A stretch of DNA of 64,000 nt from Chitinophaga filiformis. Lineage in GTDB: Bacteria; Bacteroidota; Bacteroidia; Chitinophagales; Chitinophagaceae. Both the position numbers and the translations under genes were made by a program. The notes below the pieces were generated by a model, which saw nothing but the letters and a program-made list of their open reading frames with translations, had not been told where the DNA came from and did not search any database. The stretch covers positions 186,001 to 250,000 of the forward strand of contig NZ_FNBN01000006.1 of assembly GCF_900102545.1 (NCBI RefSeq), in the 5' to 3' direction. Shown here one piece after another: positions 1-8,497 of this stretch. How positions within the stretch are numbered: position 1 is the stretch's first letter; the number at the start of each line of letters is the position of its first letter.

Positions 1-128
1 TTTATTTCCGGTATAGGGAAACTTTCATACATGCAATCCCTGATACCCTCACGGGCAAATTTCTCGGCAAAAAAACCTTTGGAGAATGAATGACTCAGCG
101 GATATCCAATAAGACCGTACACCTTCAT
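1..128 (-). CDS. aroE: Shikimate dehydrogenase, N-terminal part (runs off the window)
   Basis: Only the first 42 codons are inside the window. They read MKVYGLIGYPLSHSFSKGFF and onward, which matches the N-terminal shikimate-binding signature of AroE (G-x-P-L-x-H-S-x-S, residues 8-16; the two serines contact shikimate in known structures). AroE reduces 3-dehydroshikimate to shikimate with NADPH in aromatic amino acid synthesis. The ATG lies 9 bases after the stop codon of the ComA homologue, so the two are very probably cotranscribed. The catalytic Lys and the NADPH-binding domain lie outside the window and cannot be checked. Confidence 0.85.
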   Translation of the reverse strand, partial: MKVYGLIGYPLSHSFSKGFFAEKFAREGIRDCMYESFPIPEI

Positions 129-137
129 AAGAACGGA

Positions 138-902
138 TTATGCTTTATCCAGGAACAGGTGGAAAGTGTCACCTCTCAGGCCGATACGCATTGCTTCCAG
201 GGAGATCACTTCATGTGGCGCCAGGTTACCCAGGTTCACATTACAGCCGATCAGTTCCAGGAAGTACAGCTGCTGCGCTTTCTGTGGCGCTTCCCAGATG
301 ATCTTCTCTGAAGGAACCTTGGTCAGGATCTCCTGTACCAGGCCTTCCCTTACTTCACCACTACCACGGTAAATACCCACATTACCACTTTCACGTGCTT
401 CTGCGATCACATATGTGGCGCCCGCACCCAGTTCGGCATTCATGAGTTCAATCCATTTATAAGGGGGAATGATGTGTTCAGCATCTTTAGAACCTACTTC
501 ACTCAGCACAACGGCAATCTTTGACAGCTTCTCGATATAGCCGCATTTTTCAGCATGCGGGATGGTAATGGAACCATCAGATACTTCAATATGTTTGATG
601 TTGTAATCTTTGATCACATTCACAAATTCATCAAACTGATTACGGATAAGAAATGCTTCAAATAAAGTTCCGCCGAAATACACAGGAATATTGGCAGATT
701 GGTATAGTTCTATTTTCTGGCGCAGGTTAGGTGTTACAAACGAAGTTCCGAAACCAAGCTTCAGGATATCAACGTGAGGAGACGCTACTGATAAAAAATT
801 CTTAGCTTCTTCCAAACTTAACCCTTTATCCATCACCATGGTTAAACCATGATTACGAGGTTTCTTTGTCCGATCGGGAATTTGTGTCAGATTAAAATTC
901 AT
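138..902 (-). CDS. comA: Phosphosulfolactate synthase (ComA) family protein
   Basis: The 254-residue protein matches the ComA family, which adds sulfite to phosphoenolpyruvate to make phosphosulfolactate. Visible family features are the N-terminal GLTMVMDKGLS segment, DILKLGFGTS, a YFGGTLFE loop, IEVSDGS, VIAEARESG near the middle and a C-terminal LGLRGDTF-like end. The length equals that of archaeal ComA (about 250 residues). I take the ATG at 902; the frame is open to a TTG at 944 without family similarity. A perfect TACCTTTG-class -7 box (TAATTTTG) lies at 1001-1008. Archaea use the enzyme for coenzyme M; in Bacteroidota its product is a plausible source of the sulfonate in cysteate and sulfonolipids, which is inference. 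Confidence 0.85.
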   Translation of the reverse strand: MNFNLTQIPDRTKKPRNHGLTMVMDKGLSLEEAKNFLSVASPHVDILKLGFGTSFVTPNLRQKIELYQSANIPVYFGGTLFEAFLIRNQFDEFVNVIKDYNIKHIEVSDGSITIPHAEKCGYIEKLSKIAVVLSEVGSKDAEHIIPPYKWIELMNAELGAGATYVIAEARESGNVGIYRGSGEVREGLVQEILTKVPSEKIIWEAPQKAQQLYFLELIGCNVNLGNLAPHEVISLEAMRIGLRGDTFHLFLDKA

Positions 903-1000
903 TTGAACATTTTTTTTCGTCTTGACGGTCTGTAAACTAATCAACTATACTTCACTGGTTTTCAGGAATAGGGATCGGCCCATCTTATATTAAACCGGCG

Positions 1001-1008
1001 CAAAATTA
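1001..1008 (-). promoter_or_regulatory. -7 box TAATTTTG for comA-aroE
   Basis: Perfect match to the Bacteroidota TAnnTTTG box on the minus strand, about 95 bases before the comA ATG. Confidence 0.5.
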
Positions 1009-1103
1009 ACATATTCCGGTTTAAAGAGTTTCAAATAAAGGATTTTATCAGAAAGAAATTTTCTTATCTCATAAGATACTAAATATCAGCAAATTAAAAT
1101 AAA

Positions 1104-1152
1104 AAATGCGTAATATAAAGTGCGAAATTACAGCACATCATATTACGCATTT
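1104..1152 (-). terminator. Intrinsic terminator after the TPR gene
   Basis: AAATGCGTAATAT (1104-1116) and ATATTACGCATTT (1140-1152) form a perfect 13-bp stem, followed on the minus strand by TTTTTATTTTA. It lies just beyond the stop of the TPR gene at 1183. Confidence 0.7.
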
Positions 1153-1182
1153 AAGGAACAATGGTTCCTGATAAGAGATTTA

Positions 1183-2613
1183 TTACTTCCCTTTTTTGGT
1201 ACGTTTATACCTGGTGATAAGTTCTACGATACCGGGATGTTGCAACAATGTCGGATCCAGTTCTATCAGTTTCTTCACATGTTTTGCATTGACCTGAAGT
1301 GCTGTTTCCAGTTGTAACATACCTTCTTTGGATTTACCGGTGGCGAACATAATAGCGGCCCGGTAGTATTGCAGGACAGGCTTATGTCCTACTTTCTGTG
1401 TAGCGGCTTCCAGCTGTACCAGGGCTTCTTCGAAGAAACCGGAGATATAGAGGCCGCGGATAAATTCCTGCCAGGGAGTGATACTGGAAGGACGGATGCG
1501 TACAGCTGCGAGGAGATGAATTAATCCTTCTTTGTTCTTGTCCAGTTCAATATAACACTGGCCCAGTGCTATCAGGTATTCGGCGCTGTTCTTATTGATC
1601 TTGATAGCACTGTTAATAGATTTGATAGCATTCTCCCAGTTGGCCTCTGTCATGTAAGCTATACCGATCTTATAGTAGAGCTTATCATCACTTGGGCTCA
1701 GATGGGAGGCCTTACGATAGTAGTAGCGGGCCTGGGTGTATTTACGCTGACGTTCGTAACAGTGGCCGATAGCTTCGTAAATAACATCTTCCGGCTTGGC
1801 AATCTCCAGGTGCTTCTTCAGCACATCAATTGCTTCGGCATATTTACGGAGCCTGATGTAGGCATCGCCCATATTGCGGTAGGCATAGTCAAATTTCTCA
1901 TCAATTACGATAGCGTATTGATAAGCATCAACTGCCTTTTCATACAATTTGAGTCCCTGGTAAGCGGTGCCAAGATTAAACCAGGCCAGCTGATTGTAGG
2001 GATGCTCATTGATGATGTTGGTATGGAGGCGGATACTTTCTTCATTCCGCCCGGTAAATTCCGTCCAGAAGCAGATCTTATGTAAAGCCTCTTCGTTATT
2101 GGGATCGTGTTCGAGCGTGAGGCGCAAACAGTCAAAAACCTTTTCAAACTCTTCACAGTCGTCATATACATCGGCCAGTTCCAGCAATAATTCAGTCTTA
2201 TCTTCTCCTTCAAATACGGCAATCTGTTCTTCCAACACGGCCGCAGCTTTTTCATGCTGGTTCATAGCGAGGTATACATCAGTCTGCAGGATGTAGAGGT
2301 TAATATCTGTACTATCCAGTATGGCTGCTTTTTCCAGCAGGTCCATTGCTTCCTGGTATTTCTTTGATTCTATGAGTAGATTGGCCTTTTTGAGTAAGAG
2401 GGTGGAAGAATAAGGGAACTGTTCAATAGCCATTTCAGCAGCCTGCATGGCATTAGGAAGTTCATCATGCTCATCATAGTAGTCTATGATCAGTTCGAAA
2501 GAATCCTCGTCGAGAAAGGAATGAGACTGGCCAGCTTTCAGGTTTTCAAACTGCTGCAACAAGTCTCTTAACTCCTCAAAATCGTCGTTTAAAAATGGAA
2601 AGTCTTGATTCAT
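1183..2613 (-). CDS. Tetratricopeptide repeat protein
   Basis: The 476 residues are built almost wholly from 34-residue TPR units; the clearest are AWFNLGTAYQGLKLYEKAVDAYQ and the following YAYRNMGDAYIRLRKYAEAI unit (about residues 210-275), then AIGHCYERQRKYTQARYYY and YKIGIAYMTEANWENAI. No signal peptide or membrane segment is visible, so it is probably a cytoplasmic scaffold. The N-terminus is acidic and the C-terminus ends in a basic RYKRTKKGK tail. The protein starts at an ATG at 2613 and is followed by a strong terminator. TPR proteins of this kind are widespread in Bacteroidota; the partner cannot be told from the sequence. Confidence 0.85.
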   Translation of the reverse strand: MNQDFPFLNDDFEELRDLLQQFENLKAGQSHSFLDEDSFELIIDYYDEHDELPNAMQAAEMAIEQFPYSSTLLLKKANLLIESKKYQEAMDLLEKAAILDSTDINLYILQTDVYLAMNQHEKAAAVLEEQIAVFEGEDKTELLLELADVYDDCEEFEKVFDCLRLTLEHDPNNEEALHKICFWTEFTGRNEESIRLHTNIINEHPYNQLAWFNLGTAYQGLKLYEKAVDAYQYAIVIDEKFDYAYRNMGDAYIRLRKYAEAIDVLKKHLEIAKPEDVIYEAIGHCYERQRKYTQARYYYRKASHLSPSDDKLYYKIGIAYMTEANWENAIKSINSAIKINKNSAEYLIALGQCYIELDKNKEGLIHLLAAVRIRPSSITPWQEFIRGLYISGFFEEALVQLEAATQKVGHKPVLQYYRAAIMFATGKSKEGMLQLETALQVNAKHVKKLIELDPTLLQHPGIVELITRYKRTKKGK

Positions 2614-2750
2614 TAATGTAAATATAAGTATTTTTTGAATCGGGCGTCTATCGCCCGGGGTTCCCCGGATTCTTTAAATTATTTAACATTACTTTAAGTT
2701 TTTTTCGTATCTTCGTTAAGAATTTGTTATATAATATATAGAAAAGTTTG

Positions 2751-2758
2751 TACATTTG
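2751..2758 (+). promoter_or_regulatory. -7 box TACATTTG, only 7 bases before an ATG
   Basis: Perfect TAnnTTTG match. With the usual start about 6-7 bases downstream, transcription would begin at or next to the ATG at 2766, so the message would be nearly leaderless. Confidence 0.5.
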
Positions 2759-2765
2759 TGATACA

Positions 2766-3149
2766 ATGAAACAGCTAACCAACATATTGCAGACCTTTTC
2801 ATTGTCTTTTTTATTGGCTGGCATCCTGGTAATAGCGGGATTGACGGCTAAAGCCAACGATAATTTAACTTCCGATAATAAAGACAAGATAAAGAAGAAC
2901 GAAACCAAACTTTCCCTGACAGGTTTGTCCGGGAAGGCAAACTTAAGCCTGGATGCGGGATTTCGTTTCAATGGCGCCATGAGCTCCAACTTTAAGTTGT
3001 CGGAAAATAATTCCTGGAACTTTAAGTCAGTAATGACAATCAAGAAAGGGAACGTAACATATGTATTGCCATATGCTACGCAAATACAACCACCTTCCAA
3101 CATGAATTTTCATCAGCTGCACATAGTGCTGCCTCTGAGGAAGAATTGA
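2766..3149 (+). CDS. Small secreted protein of unknown function
   Basis: I do not recognise a family. The 127 residues start with MKQLTNILQTF followed by a hydrophobic stretch (about residues 10-27, SLSFLLAGILVIAGLTAKA) that looks like a signal peptide with an AKA cleavage site. The mature part is Lys/Asn/Ser-rich with alternating hydrophobic residues (KLSLTGLSGKANLSLDAGFRF), suggesting beta strands. The frame is open to a TTG at 2748, but that codon overlaps the -7 promoter box, so the ATG at 2766 is preferred. A terminator follows at 3177. Confidence 0.55.
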   Translation: MKQLTNILQTFSLSFLLAGILVIAGLTAKANDNLTSDNKDKIKKNETKLSLTGLSGKANLSLDAGFRFNGAMSSNFKLSENNSWNFKSVMTIKKGNVTYVLPYATQIQPPSNMNFHQLHIVLPLRKN

Positions 3150-3176
3150 TTACATTGATTATTTGCATTCTGCATA

Positions 3177-3212
3177 AAAAGGTCCTGTTGTAGACGGGAC
3201 CTTTTCATTTTT
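3177..3212 (+). terminator. Intrinsic terminator
   Basis: AAAAGGTCC and GGGACCTTTT pair around a 10-base loop, followed by CATTTTT. It ends the small secreted protein gene. Confidence 0.65.
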
Positions 3213-3229
3213 GGTGCGCGGGGAATGCC

Positions 3230-3530
3230 GGTCCCGGGGCGCCCATTGGATTATCCCCATCTCGGGGGGATCGCCATCCCCGGGGTTTGCAACCCCGGGC
3301 TACAAACACTGGGACTCCTACCGGAGTCTATTATGTTTTGTTGAATGAATTGTTGTGCACCGGCATTCCCCCAGGTACGCAATCCGTGATACAAACACAC
3401 AATCACCTACCGGAGTCCTATTATGTTTTGTTGAATGAATTGTTGTGTACCGGCATTCCCGAGGAGTATGCGATCCGTGATACAAACACGCGATCCCCTG
3501 GAGGGAGCGCCAATTATGTATGATCGACTA
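3230..3530 (-). repeat. Palindromic intergenic repeat element, copy A (about 2.5 tandem 90-bp units)
   Basis: The block starts with GC-rich palindromes (CCCCGGGGTTTGCAACCCCGGG at 3278-3299 region, written here as CCCCGGGG, TTTGCAA, CCCCGGG). Units beginning TACAAACAC follow at 3301, 3390 and 3481, each carrying (G)ACTCCTACCGGAGT(C) and ending TATTATGTTTTGTTGAATG. The reverse complement of the same modules (CATAATAGGACTCCGG, CCCAGTGTTTATAGC, the CCCCGGGG palindrome and CCCATTGG) recurs at 62163-62430. No intact gene is carried; a 78-codon open frame inside it only reflects the repetition. Confidence 0.75.
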
Positions 3531-3543
3531 CGTTCTATCAATC

Positions 3544-3577
3544 AAAAATAAAGGGCTCCGTCAAAGACAGAACCCTT
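3544..3577 (-). terminator. Weak intrinsic terminator
   Basis: AAGGGCTC (3551-3558) pairs with GAACCCTT (3570-3577), with a minus-strand TTATTTTTG tract behind it. It lies 25 bases after the stop of the gene at 3602. Confidence 0.5.
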
Positions 3578-3601
3578 CAAAAGTTATGAGGCAGAACCTT
3601 A

Positions 3602-4246
3602 TCAGCTACCCATTTTCTGCAATTCTTCACGACTGATCTCCTTATATCCTGACTTAGGCGTGTCAAAGAAAGATCCCGGCACTGCATAAAGGTCAACCTT
3701 AGTCGCCACTACATGCATTCTGGAGCCGTTTTTATTGATGATCTCAAACTGTAAAGGCATACCCTTCAGATTTACAAACCGGCGGTTATGCTGCTTATTT
3801 TCCGGCAAAAGCTCAGTGGTATAGTAAACCTCAAATGTCTGCCCATCAGGCATTTTACCAATCGCCTTTTTACAGTTATAGCCAGCAATCTGTTTGGTTT
3901 CAGTACCATCCTTAAACTGAACCTGGCTATATTCCTTCAGTTCCTTGTTGTATTCTTCCTTACCAGCACGGATCAGGTACTTATCCCCATGATTATCAAT
4001 CAGGGTAACCACCGTTTCTTCACGGCTGTTAATGAGATAGCTGTAATGAACTGTTTTAAAATCTATATCCACCCTGCTCAGGTGCCCCTTCATGTATTGG
4101 GTGAGTGTACCTCCTTCAAAAGAGGGATCTGCCTGTGGTGGTGTTTCGATCTTGTAAACGATCTTCGCGTCTGATACCAGGCGCTGGGCAAACAGGCTAC
4201 CGGTGATCAGGCAACAGCATAAAAGTGTTAAAATAGCTTTTTGCAT
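3602..4246 (-). CDS. Secreted protein, GLPGLI/DUF4412-like
   Basis: The 214-residue protein begins with a clear signal peptide (MQKAILTLLCCCLITGSLFAQ, cleavage after FAQ at about residue 21). The mature part reads DAKIVYKIETPP, then MKGHLSRVD, QIAGYNCKKAIGK and FEVYYTTELLP, then KGMPLQFEI near the end. That order (a substance converted to a cell-surface beta fold, with a YxCKKA motif and a GLPL-like motif) is typical of Bacteroidota GLPGLI/DUF4412 secreted proteins. The function of these families is unknown. It is a single-gene unit with its own terminator. Confidence 0.65.
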   Translation of the reverse strand: MQKAILTLLCCCLITGSLFAQRLVSDAKIVYKIETPPQADPSFEGGTLTQYMKGHLSRVDIDFKTVHYSYLINSREETVVTLIDNHGDKYLIRAGKEEYNKELKEYSQVQFKDGTETKQIAGYNCKKAIGKMPDGQTFEVYYTTELLPENKQHNRRFVNLKGMPLQFEIINKNGSRMHVVATKVDLYAVPGSFFDTPKSGYKEISREELQKMGS

Positions 4247-4371
4247 GACAGTAATTATTTCATCCGCAATGTTTAAAAGTTAAGGCCGGATGTCACCTTG
4301 CATAATGTTTCCGCTGTATAGGGATCGACTATGCCTGACTTCATAGGTTATATTGAAAAAATCATACCGGA

Positions 4372-5151
4372 TTACCAGACCATTTTTTCCTTATCCAGAA
4401 AGGCTTTTATACCACGCTGGCAATCAGTATGTTCCCTCGTTTCTGCGTTCAATCTGGCTGCCTGCTCCAACGCATTATCCAGGGGCTGGTCAAAAACGTC
4501 TGTGATCAGCTTTTTGGTAACTTTCAGGGAATTAGCGGAAGCACCGGTACAGAGATCCTCAGCTATTTTTGCTACATGTTCTGCAATGCGGTCAGCCGGT
4601 ATTACATCATTCAGCAAGCCGTAACTGGCCGCTTTTTCGGCAGTGACCAGTCTTCCTGTCAATAACAGGTCGCGGGCACGCCCCTCCCCTATTTTTCTGA
4701 CCAGAAATACAGCTACAAGGGCTGGTACAAAACCAATTTTCACTTCGGTATATCCCAGCTTTGCCTCGGGTACTGCATAACTCAGATCACACAGTGTGAC
4801 AAGACCACAGCCGCCGGCAATAGCATGTCCTTCCACCTGGGCTATTACTATTTTATCGTGATAGTAGATCTGCTGCATGAGCTGCATCAGTTCTTTTGAA
4901 TCGGCAAGATTTTCTTCTCTGGTATTTAACTGGAGTTGTTGGAGATATTCAAGGTCTGCTCCGGCACAAAAGGCTTCGCCAGCGCCTTTTAATATGATCA
5001 CTTTCACACCGGGATCACTTTCCGCCTGCTTGAAAGCAGCGCGCAATTCTGCTACCATAGCGCCATTCAGCGCATTGCGTTTTTCAGGCCGGTGCAGCGT
5101 TATGCTGGCTACACGGCTTGTAACATTATATAGGATATGTTCGAAAGCCAT
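4372..5151 (-). CDS. Enoyl-CoA hydratase/isomerase (crotonase) family protein
   Basis: The 259 residues have the crotonase fold signature: RPEKRNALNGAMV at about residue 20, the oxyanion-hole loop GAGEAFCAGADLEYL (about 55-69), VEGHAIAGGCGLVTLCDLSYA (about 105-125) and the glutamate region LGYTEVKIGFVPA. Crotonases hydrate or isomerise enoyl-CoA thioesters in beta-oxidation or in leucine degradation (methylglutaconyl-CoA hydratase is a likely relative). The FVP in place of the common LGLIP motif keeps the substrate open. No partner genes are adjacent. Confidence 0.85.
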   Translation of the reverse strand: MAFEHILYNVTSRVASITLHRPEKRNALNGAMVAELRAAFKQAESDPGVKVIILKGAGEAFCAGADLEYLQQLQLNTREENLADSKELMQLMQQIYYHDKIVIAQVEGHAIAGGCGLVTLCDLSYAVPEAKLGYTEVKIGFVPALVAVFLVRKIGEGRARDLLLTGRLVTAEKAASYGLLNDVIPADRIAEHVAKIAEDLCTGASANSLKVTKKLITDVFDQPLDNALEQAARLNAETREHTDCQRGIKAFLDKEKMVW

Positions 5152-5163
5152 TATTTATGGATT

Positions 5164-5227
5164 GGCGATTTCAGATCGCAGAATGAATATAACAAGAACT
5201 TGTTGAATTCTGAGATCTGAAATCGCC
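5164..5227. repeat. 64-nt near-perfect inverted repeat between two genes
   Basis: GGCGATTTCAGATC (5164-5177) pairs with GATCTGAAATCGCC (5214-5227). Inside it AGAAT pairs with ATTCT and AACAAG with CTTGTT, so nearly the whole segment folds into one hairpin. No T-run follows on either strand, so it is not a canonical terminator. It lies between the alkaline phosphatase stop and the hydratase start. Confidence 0.7.
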
Positions 5228-5247
5228 GGCTTTCTAAAATGATGTGT

Positions 5248-6954
5248 TTATCGTGTTATTTCTTCAATTACATGTCCGACGTTACCGCTCGGCATCTGAA
5301 TACGTAACAATGCAGCGATAGTAGGAGAAATATCTGTCATACCTACGGTACGGTTGCTTTTACCTGGATTGATACCCCAGCCCATCCATACCAGCGGTAT
5401 ATGCGCATCGTAAGCATACCACAGACCGTGAGTAGTACCTGTTTTTCCACCGTCAATGAATCCCGGTTTAAGTACTATCTGGATATCACCACTGCGTTTC
5501 CTGTTAAAACCGTTGTTCATCATTGTACGCATAGGTTCTGCCAGAGTAGTTGTCATCAACTCCTGCAATGGAAAAGCATTGCTGATGGCAGGATCTTTCA
5601 GTAAGGCATTGATGATAAACTCACGTACATCTTTTGAAGACTTCCCTGCTTTTGCAATCGCTTCATTATTCAGGTATAACTGGTAGTTGCTGGCACCGGA
5701 GATTGCTTTATCCACACCCACCTGCTCTTTTACCAGTTTATTCAGATCACTTACTATTTTTCCTTCGCTCCAGACACCACCAGGTAATTTGTTTTCCTGC
5801 ATAAAACCGGGAACGTGTGCAACGCCATGATCGGCAGTGATAAAGAACAGATATTGTCCTTTACCGACCGCTGCATCCAGGTACTGGAAGAAAGTAGCCA
5901 GGTCTTTGTCCAGGCGCAGGTAAGTATCTTCTATCTCAACAGAGTTAGGGCCAAACTGATGGCCTACATAGTCAGTGGATGACAGGCTGATAGCCAGCAT
6001 GTCAGTCACATCTCCTTTACCCAGTTGGTAAGCTTCCAGTGCTTTCTTGGCAAATTCCAGCGTCATTGTATTACCAAAAGGCGTAGAAGAAATAGCCTTA
6101 AACGGCATACCGGTTTCACCACCCAGCGCATATGGGAACACAGGTGCATTACCTGGTTTGAAAGGACCTTCATATGGCTTATTGTCGGCAGTGCTCAACT
6201 CGTAAGTCTCAATCGGATATAAAGTCGACCATGGATGACTGAGATAACGTGCCGGCCATTTCATACTGTTAAAATCCACCGCCCATTCAGGCAGCTGATT
6301 CATATAGTAAGTGCTGGTCACCCAGTTGCCGGTGCTGCCATCATACCAATAGGCGGCGGTGGCGCTGTGACCTGCAGGGAGGATAGCTCCACGGTCTTTG
6401 ATAGCGATACCTACCACTTTACTCCGGAAATTGGTGGCCAGGCGTAATTCATCGCCAATAGTGGTCACATCCATGTTACGGGGACTCATTTTACCGGCAT
6501 TGGAAGAGCTTCCTACTGTATTCACGGTAGAATCTTCCGCGCAATACATATCCCTGTTCAGGTCCCTGTTGTACCAGTCATTGCCTACTATACCGTGTAT
6601 GGCGGGCACGGATCCGGTGTATACACAGGTATGACCGCAGGCAGTAATAGTGGGAGTATAGTTAATTAACGTATTTTCGCAGGAGAAACCATCTTTCAGT
6701 AACCGCTTAAAACCACCATCTGTATAGCGGTTAGCATAACGATAGAGATAGTCCCAGCGCATCTGATCTACCACGATGCCGACCACCAGCCTGGGGCGGG
6801 TAATTTTTTTAGAGGCAGCGGGTTTGCTCCATGCAGTAGTGTAACCAGGTTTGGGAGAGGTAGCTTTCTGAGCGTCAGTAGATTGTGTAACCAAAAGGGC
6901 AGCCGTTATGAACACACACGACAAGAACTTACAATTCATGATTTTTAAATACAT
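5248..6954 (-). CDS. pafA: PafA-type alkaline phosphatase
   Basis: The protein matches the phosphate-irrepressible alkaline phosphatase PafA known from Elizabethkingia and Bacteroides. Visible residues keep the known spacing: metal ligand D63 (VVDQM), nucleophile T104 in YTPTITACGHTCVYTGS, N125 (GIVGND), the K186-D-R188 motif (IKDRGAILPAGH), then STDYVGHQFGP and TADHGVAH metal-binding motifs. It hydrolyses phosphomonoesters outside the cytoplasm. The start may be the second methionine (MNCKFLSCVFITAALL, ATG at 6939), which begins the signal peptide; five extra residues are otherwise included. A TACCTTTG box lies at 6974-6981. Confidence 0.88.
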   Translation of the reverse strand: MYLKIMNCKFLSCVFITAALLVTQSTDAQKATSPKPGYTTAWSKPAASKKITRPRLVVGIVVDQMRWDYLYRYANRYTDGGFKRLLKDGFSCENTLINYTPTITACGHTCVYTGSVPAIHGIVGNDWYNRDLNRDMYCAEDSTVNTVGSSSNAGKMSPRNMDVTTIGDELRLATNFRSKVVGIAIKDRGAILPAGHSATAAYWYDGSTGNWVTSTYYMNQLPEWAVDFNSMKWPARYLSHPWSTLYPIETYELSTADNKPYEGPFKPGNAPVFPYALGGETGMPFKAISSTPFGNTMTLEFAKKALEAYQLGKGDVTDMLAISLSSTDYVGHQFGPNSVEIEDTYLRLDKDLATFFQYLDAAVGKGQYLFFITADHGVAHVPGFMQENKLPGGVWSEGKIVSDLNKLVKEQVGVDKAISGASNYQLYLNNEAIAKAGKSSKDVREFIINALLKDPAISNAFPLQELMTTTLAEPMRTMMNNGFNRKRSGDIQIVLKPGFIDGGKTGTTHGLWYAYDAHIPLVWMGWGINPGKSNRTVGMTDISPTIAALLRIQMPSGNVGHVIEEITR

Positions 6955-6973
6955 TATTTATTATTCACATTTT

Positions 6974-6981
6974 CAAAGGTA
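6974..6981 (-). promoter_or_regulatory. -7 box TACCTTTG for pafA
   Basis: Perfect TAnnTTTG match 20-35 bases before the two candidate starts; divergent from the promoter at 7011. Confidence 0.55.
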
Positions 6982-7010
6982 ACCCAAGTTTACAAAAACT
7001 AATATTTTAA

Positions 7011-7018
7011 TACCTTTG
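7011..7018 (+). promoter_or_regulatory. -7 box TACCTTTG for the alpha-oxoamine synthase
   Basis: Perfect TAnnTTTG match, 40 bases before the ATG at 7059. Confidence 0.55.
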
Positions 7019-7058
7019 TGCGGGTTTTCAATGATCACTCTTAATTATTATTTAACAT

Positions 7059-8306
7059 ATGGATATTTTTGAGAAACTGCTTAAGCACATGGGCCCTATA
7101 GGCGAACACTCTGACAGAGCCCATGGCTACTTTGCTTTCCCCAAGTTGGAAGGTGAGATTGGTCCCCGTATGAAATTCAGGGGTAATGAGAAAATTGTCT
7201 GGAGCCTGAACAATTACCTGGGCCTTGCCAACCATCCTGAGGTACGCGCTACTGATGCGAAAGCAGCAGCGGAGTATGGTCTTGCCGCTCCAATGGGAGC
7301 CCGTATGATGAGTGGAAATACCAACTTTCACGAAAAGCTGGAAAAAGAATTATCCGACTTCATGGGTAAGGAAGATACAACCCTTCTGAACTATGGATAC
7401 CAGGGCATTATGAGTGCGATCGATGCTATCTGCAGCCGTCGTGATGTGATTGTATATGATGCTGAGTGCCATGCAAGTATCATTGATGGTCTGCGCCTGC
7501 ACCAGGGTCACCGTTATGTTTTCAAACACAACGACATTGAAGACTGCGAAAAACAGCTGAAACGTGCAGAAGAACTGATCAAGGCTAATGGCGGTACCGG
7601 CGGTATCCTGGTGATCACTGAAGGCGTGTTTGGTATGGCTGGCGATCAGGGTAAACTGAAAGAAATTGCTGCTCTGAAAGAGAAATATGAATTCCGTTTC
7701 ATGGTAGATGATGCACACGGATTTGGTACCATGGGTAAAACCGGTGCTGGTACCGGTGAAGAACAGGGCGTTCAGGATAAGATCGACCTGCTGTTCAATA
7801 CCTTCGCAAAATCAGGTGCTTCTATCGGCGCTTTCATGAGCGGTGATAAAGCTATCATCAACTACCTGCGTTATAATATGCGTTCTCAGATCTTCGCAAA
7901 GTCAATTCCATTACCGTTGGTAATCGGACATCTGAAACGCGTTGAACTGATGCGCAAAAACACAGATCTGAAGAACAAACTGTGGGAGAATGTGAACAAA
8001 CTGCAGAAAGGACTTCGTGACCGTGGTTTCAATATCGGCAGAACCAATTCACCTGTAACGCCGATCTACCTGCAGGGAGATATTCCTGAAGCAACAGCTA
8101 TGTGTCTGGACCTGCGTGAGAACTACAATATCTTCTGTTCTATCGTGGTATATCCTGTTATCCCTAAAGGACAGATCATCTACCGTCTGATCCCGACAGC
8201 AGCCCATACCGACGAAGATATTGAGCTGACACTGAAAGCATTCAGCGAAACAAAAGAGAAACTGGATAAGAAAGTATATGAAGTAGCTGAAATACCGATG
8301 GTATAA
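7059..8306 (+). CDS. Alpha-oxoamine synthase, serine palmitoyl / cysteate acyl transferase type
   Basis: The 415-residue protein is a fold-type I PLP enzyme of the alpha-oxoamine synthase family, which condenses an amino acid with an acyl-CoA or acyl-ACP. Key residues are the PLP-stacking H138 (DAECHAS), D217 and H220 (VDDAHGFG) and the Schiff-base lysine K251 in TFAKSGASIGAF. NNYLGLANHPEV and GARMMSGNTNFHEKLE are family signatures. In Bacteroidota close relatives make the sphingoid base from serine or capnine from cysteate; sequence alone does not decide between them. A ComA homologue 6 kb away would fit cysteate. It is a single-gene unit with promoter and terminator. Confidence 0.8.
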   Translation: MDIFEKLLKHMGPIGEHSDRAHGYFAFPKLEGEIGPRMKFRGNEKIVWSLNNYLGLANHPEVRATDAKAAAEYGLAAPMGARMMSGNTNFHEKLEKELSDFMGKEDTTLLNYGYQGIMSAIDAICSRRDVIVYDAECHASIIDGLRLHQGHRYVFKHNDIEDCEKQLKRAEELIKANGGTGGILVITEGVFGMAGDQGKLKEIAALKEKYEFRFMVDDAHGFGTMGKTGAGTGEEQGVQDKIDLLFNTFAKSGASIGAFMSGDKAIINYLRYNMRSQIFAKSIPLPLVIGHLKRVELMRKNTDLKNKLWENVNKLQKGLRDRGFNIGRTNSPVTPIYLQGDIPEATAMCLDLRENYNIFCSIVVYPVIPKGQIIYRLIPTAAHTDEDIELTLKAFSETKEKLDKKVYEVAEIPMV

Positions 8307-8336
8307 CAGGCACACGTATCTTTAGCGTATAAGAAG

Positions 8337-8370
8337 AAGCCCGGATCATGTGGTCCGGGCTTTCTTTTTT
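8337..8370 (+). terminator. Intrinsic terminator
   Basis: GCCCGGA (8339-8345) and TCCGGGC (8354-8360) form the stem, followed by TTTCTTTTTT. It ends the alpha-oxoamine synthase gene. Confidence 0.8.
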
Positions 8371-8497
8371 ACCTGAAACATGAATGAGAGACAGCAACAA
8401 TATTGAATAAGAGGCGGTTAGCTAAAAGCTAGCAAAAAAATTACGGGAATGCCTATACTAACTGGCATAACTTTTGCGTTTGAATTGGAACTGAGAC

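Noticed and set aside
3287..3523. 78-codon open frame in the repeat block
   Set aside because: It only translates the tandem 90-bp units twice; no promoter or family.
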